A stretch of 34,813 nt of DNA from Acidobacteriota bacterium (GTDB lineage: Bacteria; Acidobacteriota; Vicinamibacteria; Vicinamibacterales; UBA8438). Of the stretch, positions 25,306-33,629 are shown piece by piece. The stretch is taken from NCBI GenBank assembly GCA_026708265.1, contig JAPOVI010000266.1, positions 1 through 34,813 on the forward strand, written 5' to 3'. The notes beneath the pieces are model-generated. The model had not been told where the DNA came from. It did not search any database and saw only the letters and a list, made by a program, of their open reading frames with translations. A program made the position numbers and the translations under genes. Each line of letters begins with the position of its first letter. The first letter of the stretch is position 1.

Positions 25306-26286
25306 TCATCCGCCGCCCGGCCCTCCCGAAAGCACATCCCGCGGAGCCGCCGTCACGACGGGCAGCTTCTCGTCGAAGAAGGCCAGCACGCGATCCCGAT
25401 AGCGGTCGGGGGCGGCCGCCGACACGCGGTCGTGGCGGCCGCCGGGAAAGATCCAGAGGTCGTGAACAGCCGGGCCGGCCGCCGCGGCGATGCGCCGGGC
25501 GTGGTCGACGGGAATGAGCCCGTCGGCCTCCGCATGGATGATGAACAGCGAGTCGGGCGGCAGCGCGGACACCGCGTCCACGGGGTTCACGATCGTCGTG
25601 TCGACGCCGAAGAATTGCTTCGCGAAGTAGAGAATCGGAGGATTGAAGAAGCTGGGCAGCCCGCTCGCGCGGGGGAGCTCCTCCGCCAGGAGGTCGCCGA
25701 GGCGGGCGAAGCTGCTGTCGGCCACGACGGCGCGCACCTCGTCCATCGCGCCGGCCGTGAGCAGGACGGTGGCGGCGCCCATCGAGTGCGCCCAGAAGCC
25801 GGTCCGATCGGCGCCGAACCCCCGCGTCTTGAGGAACGCGACGGCGCCCAGCACGTCACGCTGCTCGGCCGCGCCCAGCGTGTAACGCACGCCGCCCGAC
25901 TCTCCATGCGCGCGGAAGTCGAACAGCAGCACGTTGTAGCCCCGGTCGACGAGCGCCTCGGCATGCGGCACGAGCTGGCCGTCGTCGCCCGTCCGATTCG
26001 AGTTGCGCCCGTGGACGATGACCACGACGCGGTCGCTCCCCGCGACCGGCAGGAACCAGCCCCGCAGCGGGACGGCGTCGAGCGCGCTGGGGAACGCGAC
26101 GTCCTCGTAGTGCAGGTCGAAGACCGCCGGCGAGGACGCCAGCGGGCGGCGATACGGCTTCGTGAGACGCTCCGCTACCAGCAGCGATACGGCGGGGTAG
26201 GCCAGCGCGGCGAGCACGACCGCGGCCAGGAGAGCGATGCGGACGCGACGATCGCGCCATCGGAGGCTCAGGCGGAGCTCGGGCAT
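25306..26286 (-). CDS. Membrane-anchored alpha/beta hydrolase
   Basis: A 326-residue protein with a single N-terminal hydrophobic segment (about 15-37, IALLAAVVLAALAYPAVSLLV) and no clear cleavage site, so it is probably anchored with the enzyme outside. The alpha/beta hydrolase core shows the oxyanion HGRNSNR (about 92-98), strand LLFDFRAHGES, nucleophile elbow AHSMG with Ser168, an acid in HAEADGLIPVDHA and a late His in GGRHDR. This resembles the YqkD/BEM46-like serine hydrolase group, whose substrates are mostly unknown. It lies between the ornithine cyclodeaminase-like gene (104 nt before) and the methyltransferase gene (261 nt after). Confidence 0.85.
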   Translation of the reverse strand: MPELRLSLRWRDRRVRIALLAAVVLAALAYPAVSLLVAERLTKPYRRPLASSPAVFDLHYEDVAFPSALDAVPLRGWFLPVAGSDRVVVIVHGRNSNRTGDDGQLVPHAEALVDRGYNVLLFDFRAHGESGGVRYTLGAAEQRDVLGAVAFLKTRGFGADRTGFWAHSMGAATVLLTAGAMDEVRAVVADSSFARLGDLLAEELPRASGLPSFFNPPILYFAKQFFGVDTTIVNPVDAVSALPPDSLFIIHAEADGLIPVDHARRIAAAAGPAVHDLWIFPGGRHDRVSAAAPDRYRDRVLAFFDEKLPVVTAAPRDVLSGGPGGG

Positions 26287-26390
26287 GACTGCGAGGTGTC
26301 CTTCGGGTCCATCCGGTTGCCGCCGCCTGGCGGGCCGCGCGATCGGGCCGGCATTCGGGCCGGGTGCCGATCAGCCGGTCTCGGCATCCA

Positions 26391-27401
26391 TCAGAAGGGT
26401 ACCAGGACGCCGAGGCCGTCCCGCTCGGCCCTCGCGATGGCGGCCTCGGCAATCGCGATGTCCTGCGCCGCGTTTCCGACGGACTCGAACAGCGTGAACG
26501 CCGCGTCCCCGCTCCCGGCCGGCGCCGCGCCGTTCACGATCTCGCCGAGCTCCGCGTCGACCGCGTCCCGTCCGATCAGCCCGGCCTCCATCGGGACCAG
26601 CAGGTCGCCCGCTTCCGCCCAGGCCGCCGCCCGCTGATCTACCACGACACGGGCGCGCCGGATGACCTCCGCGTCGATCTCCTGCATGTCGGGGCGGTAG
26701 GAGCCGACGGCGTTCACGTGGGCGCCCGGCTCGAGCGAACGCGCGCCGAACAGAGGCTGCGTGCTCGTCGTTGCGGTCACCACCAGACCCGCGCCGTCGA
26801 GGGCCTCGGCCGCGTCCCGAACGGCGCGGACGATCGGCGGCGGACCCGCACCACCCTCCGGCGCCAGGGTGCCGGCGACCTCCGTCATGCGCGCCGCGAG
26901 CCGCTCGGCGCTGGTGCCGGATCGCGACACGATGCGCACCTCCCGCAGCCGGCGTGTCCGCGCCAGCAGCTCGACGTGCGAACACCCCTGCGCGCCTGCC
27001 CCGAACACGGCCAGGACGTCGGCATCCGGGGAAGCCAGGAGCTCCGTGGCGAGAGCGCTGCCCGCCGCGGTCCGGGTCGCGGTGAGCGCCGCGCCGTCCA
27101 GCAGGGCCCGGGCGCGTCCGGTCTCCGCGTCGAGGAGCAGCGTCGCGCCCTGCACCGCCGGCGCGCCCCGCACGGGATTGCCGGGAAAGACCGAGACGAC
27201 CTTGGCCCCCAGCGCCGGCATCCCGCCGAGCACCGCCGGCATGACCAGCAGGAGTCCGCGCGTGGTGTCGAGATGGCTCCGGACCGGGACCGTGGCCGTC
27301 CCGCCCGACAGCTCGCCGAACGCCGTCCGCATGGCGTCCACCGCATCCCGCGCCGTGAGCGCGCGCCGGACGTCGTTCGCCGAGAGGACCCGGATCCCCA
27401 C
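26391..27401 (-). CDS. Ornithine cyclodeaminase/mu-crystallin family protein
   Basis: A 336-residue NAD(P)-dependent enzyme from GTG at 27401. The OCD/mu-crystallin pattern is complete: VRRALTARDAVDAMRTAF at the N-terminus, LGAKVVSVFPGNP with the conserved Lys67, LLLDAETGRARALLDGAALTATRTAAGSALA, the dinucleotide-binding loop VFGAGAQGCSHVELL at 132-146, and NAVGSYRPDMQEID. Relatives act as ornithine cyclodeaminase, alanine dehydrogenase, ketimine reductase or siderophore-diamine synthase. Sequence alone does not choose among these. It is divergent from the sigma factor-PheS fusion, with about 110 nt between starts. Confidence 0.88.
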   Translation of the reverse strand: MGIRVLSANDVRRALTARDAVDAMRTAFGELSGGTATVPVRSHLDTTRGLLLVMPAVLGGMPALGAKVVSVFPGNPVRGAPAVQGATLLLDAETGRARALLDGAALTATRTAAGSALATELLASPDADVLAVFGAGAQGCSHVELLARTRRLREVRIVSRSGTSAERLAARMTEVAGTLAPEGGAGPPPIVRAVRDAAEALDGAGLVVTATTSTQPLFGARSLEPGAHVNAVGSYRPDMQEIDAEVIRRARVVVDQRAAAWAEAGDLLVPMEAGLIGRDAVDAELGEIVNGAAPAGSGDAAFTLFESVGNAAQDIAIAEAAIARAERDGLGVLVPF

Positions 27402-27512
27402 TATGTCGCTGCCGTCACCGTCCGGACGCCGTCACTTGAGGTCGACCCGGTCTACTTTCACGAGCCGATGCCTCGAGTGTAGCGCGGCGTGGGTCACGAT
27501 CGGAGGGATCGC

Positions 27513-28805
27513 GTGTCCTTGCTCATGAGAGGCGGAGCGGCACGACGTATGCCACCACTGAGGGAACTCATCGGACGGGCGCGGAGCGGTGACCTCCACG
27601 CCTACGGGGAGGTCGTCGAGGCGACGCAGGCGACCGCGTACGCCGTAGCGGCCGGCATCCTGCGCGACCACGCTGCGGCCCAGGATGCCGTGCAGGAGGC
27701 CTACTTGCGGGCATTCCGCCGCCTCGACGACCTGGCGGACCCCGACGCCTTCGCCGGCTGGTTGCGCCGCATTGTCGTCACGGTCGCGATGAACGCGCGC
27801 CGCAGCCGGCGCGTCACCCTGCTGCGGCTCGACGACGTGCCGGAGACTCCCGTGCTCGACGAGGCGGAGAGCGTCTGGTCGGAGGCGCAGCGGCAGCGGC
27901 TCGCGACGGCGCTGCTGACGCTGACGAAGCAGGACCGCCAGCTCTGCGACCGGCGCTACCACGGTCGCTGGAGCGTAGCGCGCCTGGCGGAGCACGCCGG
28001 GGTGCGCGAGCCCGCGATGCGCAAGCGGCTCCAGCGAGTGCGCGACAGGCTCAGGAAGGAGATGGAAGTGATCGAACAGCAGACCGCGAGGCCCGACGAG
28101 ACCGGGGCCGCCCTGCCGGCGAAGATTGTCGAGCTGCTGGCCCGGCCGACGCTGACAGACCTGCCCGAGAACCCGGTTGGGAAGGCCCTCGAGGCGATGC
28201 GTGGCGTGTACGGGGGCTTCGTCGATGTCGATCTCCCGGAGATCGTCGATCTGGCAGCCGCCGAGGAGATCGGCAGACTGGCGGTATACGTGGAGCCGTC
28301 CGAGCTCCATCGCCTGGACGAGCGCCGCATCCTGCGCTACGACCTGACGCTCCCGCTGCTCCTCACGGTGCGCTACGCCGGGGAGCCGCTACGGATCTGG
28401 TCGGCCGGCAAGTGCTACCGCGCCTGCCACAGCGACACCCAGCACCTGGAGGCGTTCCACCAGGCCGAGGTGTTCTGGCTCGACGACCGCGAGCGCATCG
28501 ATCGCGCACGCGTCGCGGGCACGGTGCTGGAATCGGTCGAGCGGCTGCTGCCGGGAAGCACGGTGCGCATCGTTCCGACCCGCTACCCGATGTGCACGCA
28601 GGCGTGGGAGCTCGAGGTCGAGCGCGACGGCTCGCCGTCGGAGGTCCTGGCCTGGGGCTTCTTCAAGGACGAGATAGTCGCCCACGTCGGCGGCGATCCG
28701 GAGCGGCACTCGGCGGTCGGCGTGGGCTGCGGGCTGGAGCGGCTGGCGATGCTGCGCTACGGGATCGACGACATCCGGAAGATCGACGTCGCGAGCGTGG
28801 CCTGA
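27513..28805 (+). CDS. ECF sigma factor fused to a PheS-like class II aminoacyl-tRNA synthetase core
   Basis: A 430-residue protein from GTG at 27513, which follows GGAGG at six bases; ATG at 27525 or 27549 are alternatives. Residues 15-100 are sigma region 2 (AAAQDAVQEAYLRAFRRL, AFAGWLRRIVVTVAMNARR) and 125-185 region 4 (LTKQDRQLCDRRYHGRWSV, VREPAMRKRLQRVRDRLRK). Residues about 205-430 match the catalytic core of phenylalanyl-tRNA synthetase alpha: GKCYRACHSDTQHLEAFHQAEVF at 299-321 (motif 2, Arg303, FHQ 315-317), ELEVE at 366-370, and VGCGLERLAMLRYGIDDIR at 404-422 (motif 3, Arg410). PheS's FPF pocket reads YPM (358-360), the HTS motif is altered, and no tRNA-binding or PheT part is present. 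A sigma factor sensing an amino acid or adenylate is inference. It abuts a convergent DUF2911 gene. Confidence 0.85.
   Translation: MSLLMRGGAARRMPPLRELIGRARSGDLHAYGEVVEATQATAYAVAAGILRDHAAAQDAVQEAYLRAFRRLDDLADPDAFAGWLRRIVVTVAMNARRSRRVTLLRLDDVPETPVLDEAESVWSEAQRQRLATALLTLTKQDRQLCDRRYHGRWSVARLAEHAGVREPAMRKRLQRVRDRLRKEMEVIEQQTARPDETGAALPAKIVELLARPTLTDLPENPVGKALEAMRGVYGGFVDVDLPEIVDLAAAEEIGRLAVYVEPSELHRLDERRILRYDLTLPLLLTVRYAGEPLRIWSAGKCYRACHSDTQHLEAFHQAEVFWLDDRERIDRARVAGTVLESVERLLPGSTVRIVPTRYPMCTQAWELEVERDGSPSEVLAWGFFKDEIVAHVGGDPERHSAVGVGCGLERLAMLRYGIDDIRKIDVASVA
28053..28070 (+). promoter_or_regulatory. Internal ribosome-binding site and in-frame starts at the sigma/PheS junction
   Basis: AGGAAGGAG at 28053-28061 is followed in frame by ATG at 28062 and, six bases after the SD, GTG at 28068. 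This is just where the sigma region ends and the synthetase-like domain begins (residues 184-186). A separate PheS-like protein of about 245 residues could be started here. Lys-Glu codons make such sequences by chance, so it is only a candidate. Confidence 0.4.
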
Positions 28806-29432
28806 CTAGGGCCAGAGCATCCGCCAGGGCGTGGAGTACTCCGCCTCGCCCCAGGTGACCCGAAGCGTGCCCGAGGGGACGGCGCCCGCTTCCGCCGGCA
28901 GGTCGGGCTCCAGCGTGATGGCGAGACTCCGAACGGCCTCCCCGAGCGTCCGGCGGCCGAGCGGCGTCCTTCCGAAGTCGTGGGACGGGTCGTAGTCGGT
29001 CCCCCACTGGCGGGTCTGCCGGCTGACGATCAGCTCGCCGCGGTCGGCGCGGGGGAGCAGGAAGAGCGTGTACTCGCCGCGCGGGACGTCGAGGTCGCCG
29101 AAGCGGACGTCGAAGTCGAGCGTCAGGCGAGTGGCCCAGTTCGCGCCCAGGCGCCAGACCTCGCCGTACGGCACGAGCCCCCCGAAGATCTCCCGGCCGC
29201 GCGCGTGGGGCTGCCCGTAGTCGATGGTGATGCGCGACGGGCCGGAATGAGATGGCGTGAGGGTGAACCACCTTCCATCGGGCAGCACGCGCCCGTCGAA
29301 CGTCACGCTCGTCGTCACCCGGCCGCTCGGGGCGACCCTGGGGCGCGGTTGCGCCTCGTCCTGAGCACCGAGCGGCGCGGCGAGCAGGAGGACGGACAGC
29401 GCGGCAAGCCCGGCGCGGGCGCGTGTGCACAT
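28806..29432 (-). CDS. DUF2911 exported protein
   Basis: A 208-residue protein with a signal peptide (about 1-23, LSVLLLAAPLGAQ). The DUF2911 pattern is clear: SRITIDYGQPHARGREIFGGLVPYGEVWRLGANWATRLTL, then DVRFGDLDVPRGEYTLFLLP and a C-terminal strand LRVTWGEAEYSTPWRM. The family is common in Acidobacteria and Bacteroidetes and has no known function. Its stop codon directly abuts the stop of the convergent sigma factor-PheS gene with no base between them. It is divergent from the HAD hydrolase. Confidence 0.88.
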   Translation of the reverse strand: MCTRARAGLAALSVLLLAAPLGAQDEAQPRPRVAPSGRVTTSVTFDGRVLPDGRWFTLTPSHSGPSRITIDYGQPHARGREIFGGLVPYGEVWRLGANWATRLTLDFDVRFGDLDVPRGEYTLFLLPRADRGELIVSRQTRQWGTDYDPSHDFGRTPLGRRTLGEAVRSLAITLEPDLPAEAGAVPSGTLRVTWGEAEYSTPWRMLWP

Positions 29433-29626
29433 GGCGTCATTCTACGGCCCGCGCCGCCAGCCGCCGGAACTCGGCGGACGAGGCCGGCTCGCCCCAATCC
29501 GGCCAGGGGTGCAAGCCGAAGGGCTTGGCGCCGCGGTGCAGTTCCGAGGTCGAGACTCACGCGGACGCCCGCCGCGGCCGTTCCCGGCTCGACCCGCTAC
29601 GCGCGCTGCGGGCAGAATGGTCCGTG

Positions 29627-30337
29627 ATGATGGCCGACGCCGCCCGCCTCCGCCGCGAGGTCACCACGCTGATGTTCGACCAGTACGGCACCGTGGTCGA
29701 CATGCAGGGCGGGCTGACCGAGATGGTGACGCCGTTCCTGGCCCGCAAGGGTTGGCCCGGCGAGCCGCACCGCTTCGTCACCTGGTGGCGGCGGACGCAC
29801 TTCGAGGACTCGATGATCGACTCGCTCTGCGACCGCGGGCACACCTCCTACAGAGAGATCGGGCACCGGGCGGTGGCGCAGGTCATGCGTCGGGCCGGCA
29901 TCGACCACACCCCCGACGAGGTGCGCTGGCTCGTCGGCTGCATCGAGCGCCTGACGCCGTTCCCCGACGTGCTCCAAGCGCTCGGCCGCCTGCGCGCGCG
30001 GTACCGCCTGGCCATCCTCTCGAACGGAGACCGCGACATGCTGGAGTCCGCGAAGCCGCACATCGGGTTCGATTTCGACGCGGTCATCTCGGTCGAGGAG
30101 GCTGGCTACTTCAAGCCGCACCACGCGACCTACGCCGCCGCGTGCAAGCGGCTCGGCATCGACCGGACGAGCGTGCTGTTCGTCGCCAACCACGCGTTCG
30201 ACTGCATCGGCGCCAAGGCCTCCGGCATGCGCGCGGCGTTCATCGACCGGCGGCGGCGTCCCTTCGGCGACTCGCCCCACCAGCCCGACCTCATCGTCGA
30301 GGACTTCACCGCCCTCGCCGCGGCGCTCTGCGACTGA
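29627..30337 (+). CDS. HAD-superfamily hydrolase, haloacid dehalogenase type II-like
   Basis: A 236-residue HAD protein; ATG at 29627 is chosen among three adjacent starts (GTG 29624, ATG 29627, ATG 29630) with no strong ribosome-binding site. Motif I is TLMFDQYGTVVDM with nucleophile Asp18 and Thr22; motif II LAILSNGD with Ser132; motif III AGYFKPH with Lys163; motif IV VLFVANHAFDCIGAKASGM with Asp192. The spacing fits L-2-haloacid dehalogenases, but positions aligned with the Ser and Asn of the true dehalogenase motif SSNGFD are Ala187 and His189 here, so a phosphatase or another HAD reaction is possible. Cytoplasmic. About 190 nt of gene-free sequence separates it from the DUF2911 gene. 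Confidence 0.85.
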   Translation: MMADAARLRREVTTLMFDQYGTVVDMQGGLTEMVTPFLARKGWPGEPHRFVTWWRRTHFEDSMIDSLCDRGHTSYREIGHRAVAQVMRRAGIDHTPDEVRWLVGCIERLTPFPDVLQALGRLRARYRLAILSNGDRDMLESAKPHIGFDFDAVISVEEAGYFKPHHATYAAACKRLGIDRTSVLFVANHAFDCIGAKASGMRAAFIDRRRRPFGDSPHQPDLIVEDFTALAAALCD

Positions 30338-30497
30338 CGCGCGAATCACGCCCGCGCCAGAGCCTTCAGAACTCGACCTCGGCGCGGTTCAGCGGGCCCG
30401 GTCGATCAGGCGCGTCAGGTTCCGTCCGTCCGCTGCAGCGGGTGCGTGCCGCGCGAAGCTCGGGCCGGATGCTGGCCACAGGTGCGAGCGCCCGTTG

Positions 30498-30546
30498 TTT
30501 TGACAATCTGAAGAACGTGTGGCAGGCTACGTTCAGACTGTCAAAA
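30498..30546. promoter_or_regulatory. 15-bp dyad operator with TTGACA, upstream of padR-ADOP genes
   Basis: TTTTGACAATCTGAA (30498-30512) and TTCAGACTGTCAAAA (30532-30546) are inverted repeats matching at 14 of 15 positions, with a 19-nt spacer. The left arm contains a perfect -35 sequence (TTGACA, 30500-30505). The right arm ends 16 bases before the PadR start. This is the expected place and shape for an autoregulatory PadR operator; a clear -10 box was not found. Confidence 0.65.
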
Positions 30547-30562
30547 GGAGGCGGCGAAGGCG

Positions 30563-30907
30563 ATGGTCGCAGGTCGAACCGACGTGCTGCAGGGCACGCT
30601 GGAGCTCCTCGTGCTGCGCACGCTGGCCATCGAGCCGATGCACGGCTGGGGCATGGCGCAGCGCATCGAGCAGATGTCCGGCGAGGTGTTCGCCATCCAG
30701 CAGGGGACGCTGTATCCGGCCCTCCAGCGCCTGAAACGCAAGGGCTGGGTGCGCTCCGACTGGCGGGTCACCGAGAACAACCGCCGCGCCCGCTACTACT
30801 CCCTGACCGAAGCCGGCCGCGAGCAGCTCGACCGCGAGCGAGCCGCGTGGGAGCGCACGGTCAACGGCGTGAACGGCGTGCTGAACTGGGCGGGAGGCAC
30901 GGAGTGA
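30563..30907 (+). CDS. PadR-family transcriptional regulator
   Basis: A 114-residue winged-helix protein, ATG preceded by AAAGGAGG. The PadR pattern is complete: LQGTLELLVLRTLAIEPMHGWGMAQRIEQMS, then GTLYPALQRLKRKGWVRSDWRVTENNRRARYYSLTEAGREQLDRERAAW. PadR proteins bind DNA as dimers, usually repress their own operons and respond to small ligands or drugs. Here the next gene, an ADOP permease, begins at an overlapping GTGA, a pairing very common in Acidobacteria. The dyad at 30498-30546 is the probable binding site. There is no separate effector domain. Confidence 0.95.
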   Translation: MVAGRTDVLQGTLELLVLRTLAIEPMHGWGMAQRIEQMSGEVFAIQQGTLYPALQRLKRKGWVRSDWRVTENNRRARYYSLTEAGREQLDRERAAWERTVNGVNGVLNWAGGTE

Positions 30908-33609
30908 GGCTGCTCCGCAAGCTGGCCGCGCGGCTCCGGCAACTGCTCCGGCGGCGGCGCGAGGACGCGGAGACGGAGGTGGAGCTGCGCTTCCACCTGG
31001 AGATGGAGACGGAGAAGAACCTGCGCGCGGGCCTCCCGCCGCGGGAGGCGCACCGCCAGGCGCACGTGCGGCTGGGCGCCACCGAAACGATCCGGGAAGC
31101 GGTCCGCGACGCGCGCGGGGGGCGTCCGCTCGAGAATCTGATCCGCGATCTCGGCTACGCGATCCGTGCGGCGCGGCGCAGCCCGGTATTCACGCTCGCC
31201 GCCGTCGTGTCCCTGGCCATCCCGATCGGCTTCAACACGACCATCTTCACGGTCATCGACGCCGTGCTCTTCCGGCCCCTGCCCGTCGCGCGTCCGGCTC
31301 AGCTCGTCGACGTCTGGACGGGCCTGCCCGGGGATCCGTACACGACGACTTCCTATCCGGACTATCTGGATCTGCGGGCGGAGAACGCCGTCTTCACGGA
31401 CATGGCCGCGCACGCCCCGATGGCGGCGGTGACGCGGGTGGACGAGGCAACCAGCCTCGTGTTCGGCGAGACGGTGACCGGCAACTACTTCGAGCTCCTG
31501 GGCCTGCGGCCCCTCCGGGGCCGGCTCCTGGCGCCGGCAGACGATCGGCCCACGGCCCCGCGAGTGGCCGTGATCTCCAGCGGATTGTGGGAACGGGCGT
31601 TCGGTCGAGACCCCGAGGTCGTCGGTCGGACCCTTCACGTCCGCACGCTCCCCTACGTCATCGTCGGCGTGGCTCCGCCCGAGTTCTACGGCATGCCGCC
31701 GATTCCAGGCCCGGACCTGTGGATCCCGATGACGTGGATCGCCGACCTGGCGCCGATGGGCATCTCGACCTTCGTTCCGTCTCCGGGCGAGACGCCACTC
31801 GAGCGTCGCGGGTATCGCTGGATGTTCGTCAAGGGGCGTCTCCGCGACGGCGCCACGCTGATTCAGGCGGCGGCGAACCTCGACGTGGTCATGGCCGACC
31901 TGGAAGCGGCCTATCCGCAATCCAACGAGGACCAGCGCCCGTCGTTGACGCTGACGAACGACGTGCGCCTGCCGCCGCAGGTGGGCGGCCCGGTAAACGT
32001 GGCGGCGGCGGGCCTGATTCTCGCGGTGGGGATCGTCCTGCTGGTGGCCTGCGCAAACGTCATGGGCATGCTGCTGGCTCGTTCCGTGGCGCGGCGGCGC
32101 GAGGTCGCGGTGCGACTCGCCATCGGCGCGAGCCGGCGCCGCCTGGTGCAGCAACTTGCAACGGAGGGCCTCCTGCTCGCGTCGCTCGGCGCCGCGGGGG
32201 GGCTGGCGATCGCGTGGAGCCTGCTGCGGGTCCTGGCCACGGTGGAATCCCCCATCGCGATCGTGTCGGTCGCGCTGGATTTCCCCCTCGACGCACGCGC
32301 GTTCCTGTTCACGGCTGCGGCGGCCACGGGAGCGGGCCTGCTGGCGGCGCTGGTCCCGGCGCTGCAGGCCACACGGCCGAGCCTGCTGCGCGACCTGAAC
32401 GGCACGGCGCCGGTCGCGCGCGGTGGCGGGCGGCGCTGGTTCCTGCGCGACGCCCTGGTGGCAGGGCAGCTCGCGGTCACGGTTCCGTTGCTGGTGTTCG
32501 CCGGCCTGTCGGTGCGAGGCGCTGTCGGGTCGACCTCGGGCGCTGCGCTCGGATTCGATCCGGACCGCGTCGCGGCGGTCGGCACGGACCTGTTCATGGT
32601 CGGCTACGACTCGGAACGCGCGGACCGCTTCCTGCGCGACGCGCTCGATCGCGTGCGGTCGATGCCGGGCGTCGAGGCGGCGGCGCTGACCTCGCGCGCA
32701 CCCCTCGACACCTCGTTCAGCCCCAGGACCGTCCTCGTTCCGGGTCATCACGATCCGGCCGACCGCGGGGCGACCATCGTCACGGTCTTCGTGTCGCCCG
32801 ACTACTTCGGCACGCTGGGGGTGCCGTTGCTCCGCGGGCGGACCTTCAACACGGCAGACACGCCGGCGTCGCCCCGCGTGGCCGTCGTCAGCGAGGCGAT
32901 GGCCCTGCGCTACTGGCCGGAGGGAACCGCCCTCGGGCGCCGGTTTCGGCTGACCGGCTGGGACGGACCGGAGATCGAGGTCGTCGGCGTGGCGGCCGAC
33001 TACAAGGTGCGCTTCCCCACGGAGGCACCGACCCCCTACCTGCATCTGGCCGCTTCGCAGCGGCCCCTGTCGGCGGCGGCGGTGCTCGCCCGCACCAGCG
33101 GCGACGCCGCCACCCTGGCCGCTGACATGCGCCGAGAGTTCCGCCGCACCGAGCCGGATCTCTTCTTCCTGAAGACCGAGACCCTGCGGGAGACGGCCGA
33201 CGTGACGGTGCTCCCGTTCCGGCTGGCGGCGACCGTGGCGGGCGCCTCCGGCATCGTCGCCGCCCTGCTGGGGGTCATCGGCCTCTACGGCGTCATCGCC
33301 TACCTGGTGGTGCGGCGGACCGGAGAGATGGCCATCCGCTCCGCGCTGGGCGCCCGCGCCGGCGCCCTCGTGCGTCACGTGCTGGCGGCGGGCGGATGGC
33401 TGGTCGCCGCCGGCCTCGGCAGCGGCGCCGTCCTGGCCCTCGTCGTCCACCGTGTCGCCGCCCGGGTCGCTGCGGGCGTCCTGGCCGCCGATGCGGTGGT
33501 CTGGGCTGGCGTTCTGCTGCTCCTCGTGGCGGTCTGCGCGGTTGCGTTCGTGGTCCCGGCCCTGCGCATCGTCAGGCTGGACGTGTCCCGCGCCCTGCAG
33601 GTGGACTGA
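30904..33609 (+). CDS. ADOP-type ABC transporter permease (MacB/FtsX-like duplicated orphan permease)
   Basis: A 901-residue membrane protein; GTG at 30904 overlaps the PadR stop. It has the ADOP N-terminal cytoplasmic leader (EVELRFHLEMETEKNLRAGLPPREAHRQAHVRLGA, about 25-60), then two MacB periplasmic core/FtsX units. The first has TM1 at about 97-125 (SLAIPIGFNTTIFTVIDAVLFRPLP), a large periplasmic part, and three FtsX helices with VARRREVAVRLAIGASRRRLVQQLATEG. The second ends with VVRRTGEMAIRSALGARAGALVRHVL and a final helix before RIVRLDVSRALQVD. ADOPs lack their own ATPase, and none is encoded nearby. They are presumed to export or move lipids, peptides or drugs. PadR control is probable. 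Confidence 0.93.
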   Translation: MRLLRKLAARLRQLLRRRREDAETEVELRFHLEMETEKNLRAGLPPREAHRQAHVRLGATETIREAVRDARGGRPLENLIRDLGYAIRAARRSPVFTLAAVVSLAIPIGFNTTIFTVIDAVLFRPLPVARPAQLVDVWTGLPGDPYTTTSYPDYLDLRAENAVFTDMAAHAPMAAVTRVDEATSLVFGETVTGNYFELLGLRPLRGRLLAPADDRPTAPRVAVISSGLWERAFGRDPEVVGRTLHVRTLPYVIVGVAPPEFYGMPPIPGPDLWIPMTWIADLAPMGISTFVPSPGETPLERRGYRWMFVKGRLRDGATLIQAAANLDVVMADLEAAYPQSNEDQRPSLTLTNDVRLPPQVGGPVNVAAAGLILAVGIVLLVACANVMGMLLARSVARRREVAVRLAIGASRRRLVQQLATEGLLLASLGAAGGLAIAWSLLRVLATVESPIAIVSVALDFPLDARAFLFTAAAATGAGLLAALVPALQATRPSLLRDLNGTAPVARGGGRRWFLRDALVAGQLAVTVPLLVFAGLSVRGAVGSTSGAALGFDPDRVAAVGTDLFMVGYDSERADRFLRDALDRVRSMPGVEAAALTSRAPLDTSFSPRTVLVPGHHDPADRGATIVTVFVSPDYFGTLGVPLLRGRTFNTADTPASPRVAVVSEAMALRYWPEGTALGRRFRLTGWDGPEIEVVGVAADYKVRFPTEAPTPYLHLAASQRPLSAAAVLARTSGDAATLAADMRREFRRTEPDLFFLKTETLRETADVTVLPFRLAATVAGASGIVAALLGVIGLYGVIAYLVVRRTGEMAIRSALGARAGALVRHVLAAGGWLVAAGLGSGAVLALVVHRVAARVAAGVLAADAVVWAGVLLLLVAVCAVAFVVPALRIVRLDVSRALQVD

Positions 33610-33629
33610 GCGACCGCGCGCCGCCCGTG

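Noticed and set aside
27513-28805. Reading this gene as a normal PheS
   Set aside because: It lacks PheT, the N-terminal tRNA-binding coiled coil and the FPF pocket, and is fused to a sigma factor.
29425-30903. Upstream extension of the ADOP frame through the HAD and PadR genes
   Set aside because: It is the shadow of two real genes in another frame; the GTG at 30904 overlaps the PadR stop and gives the family's usual N-terminus.
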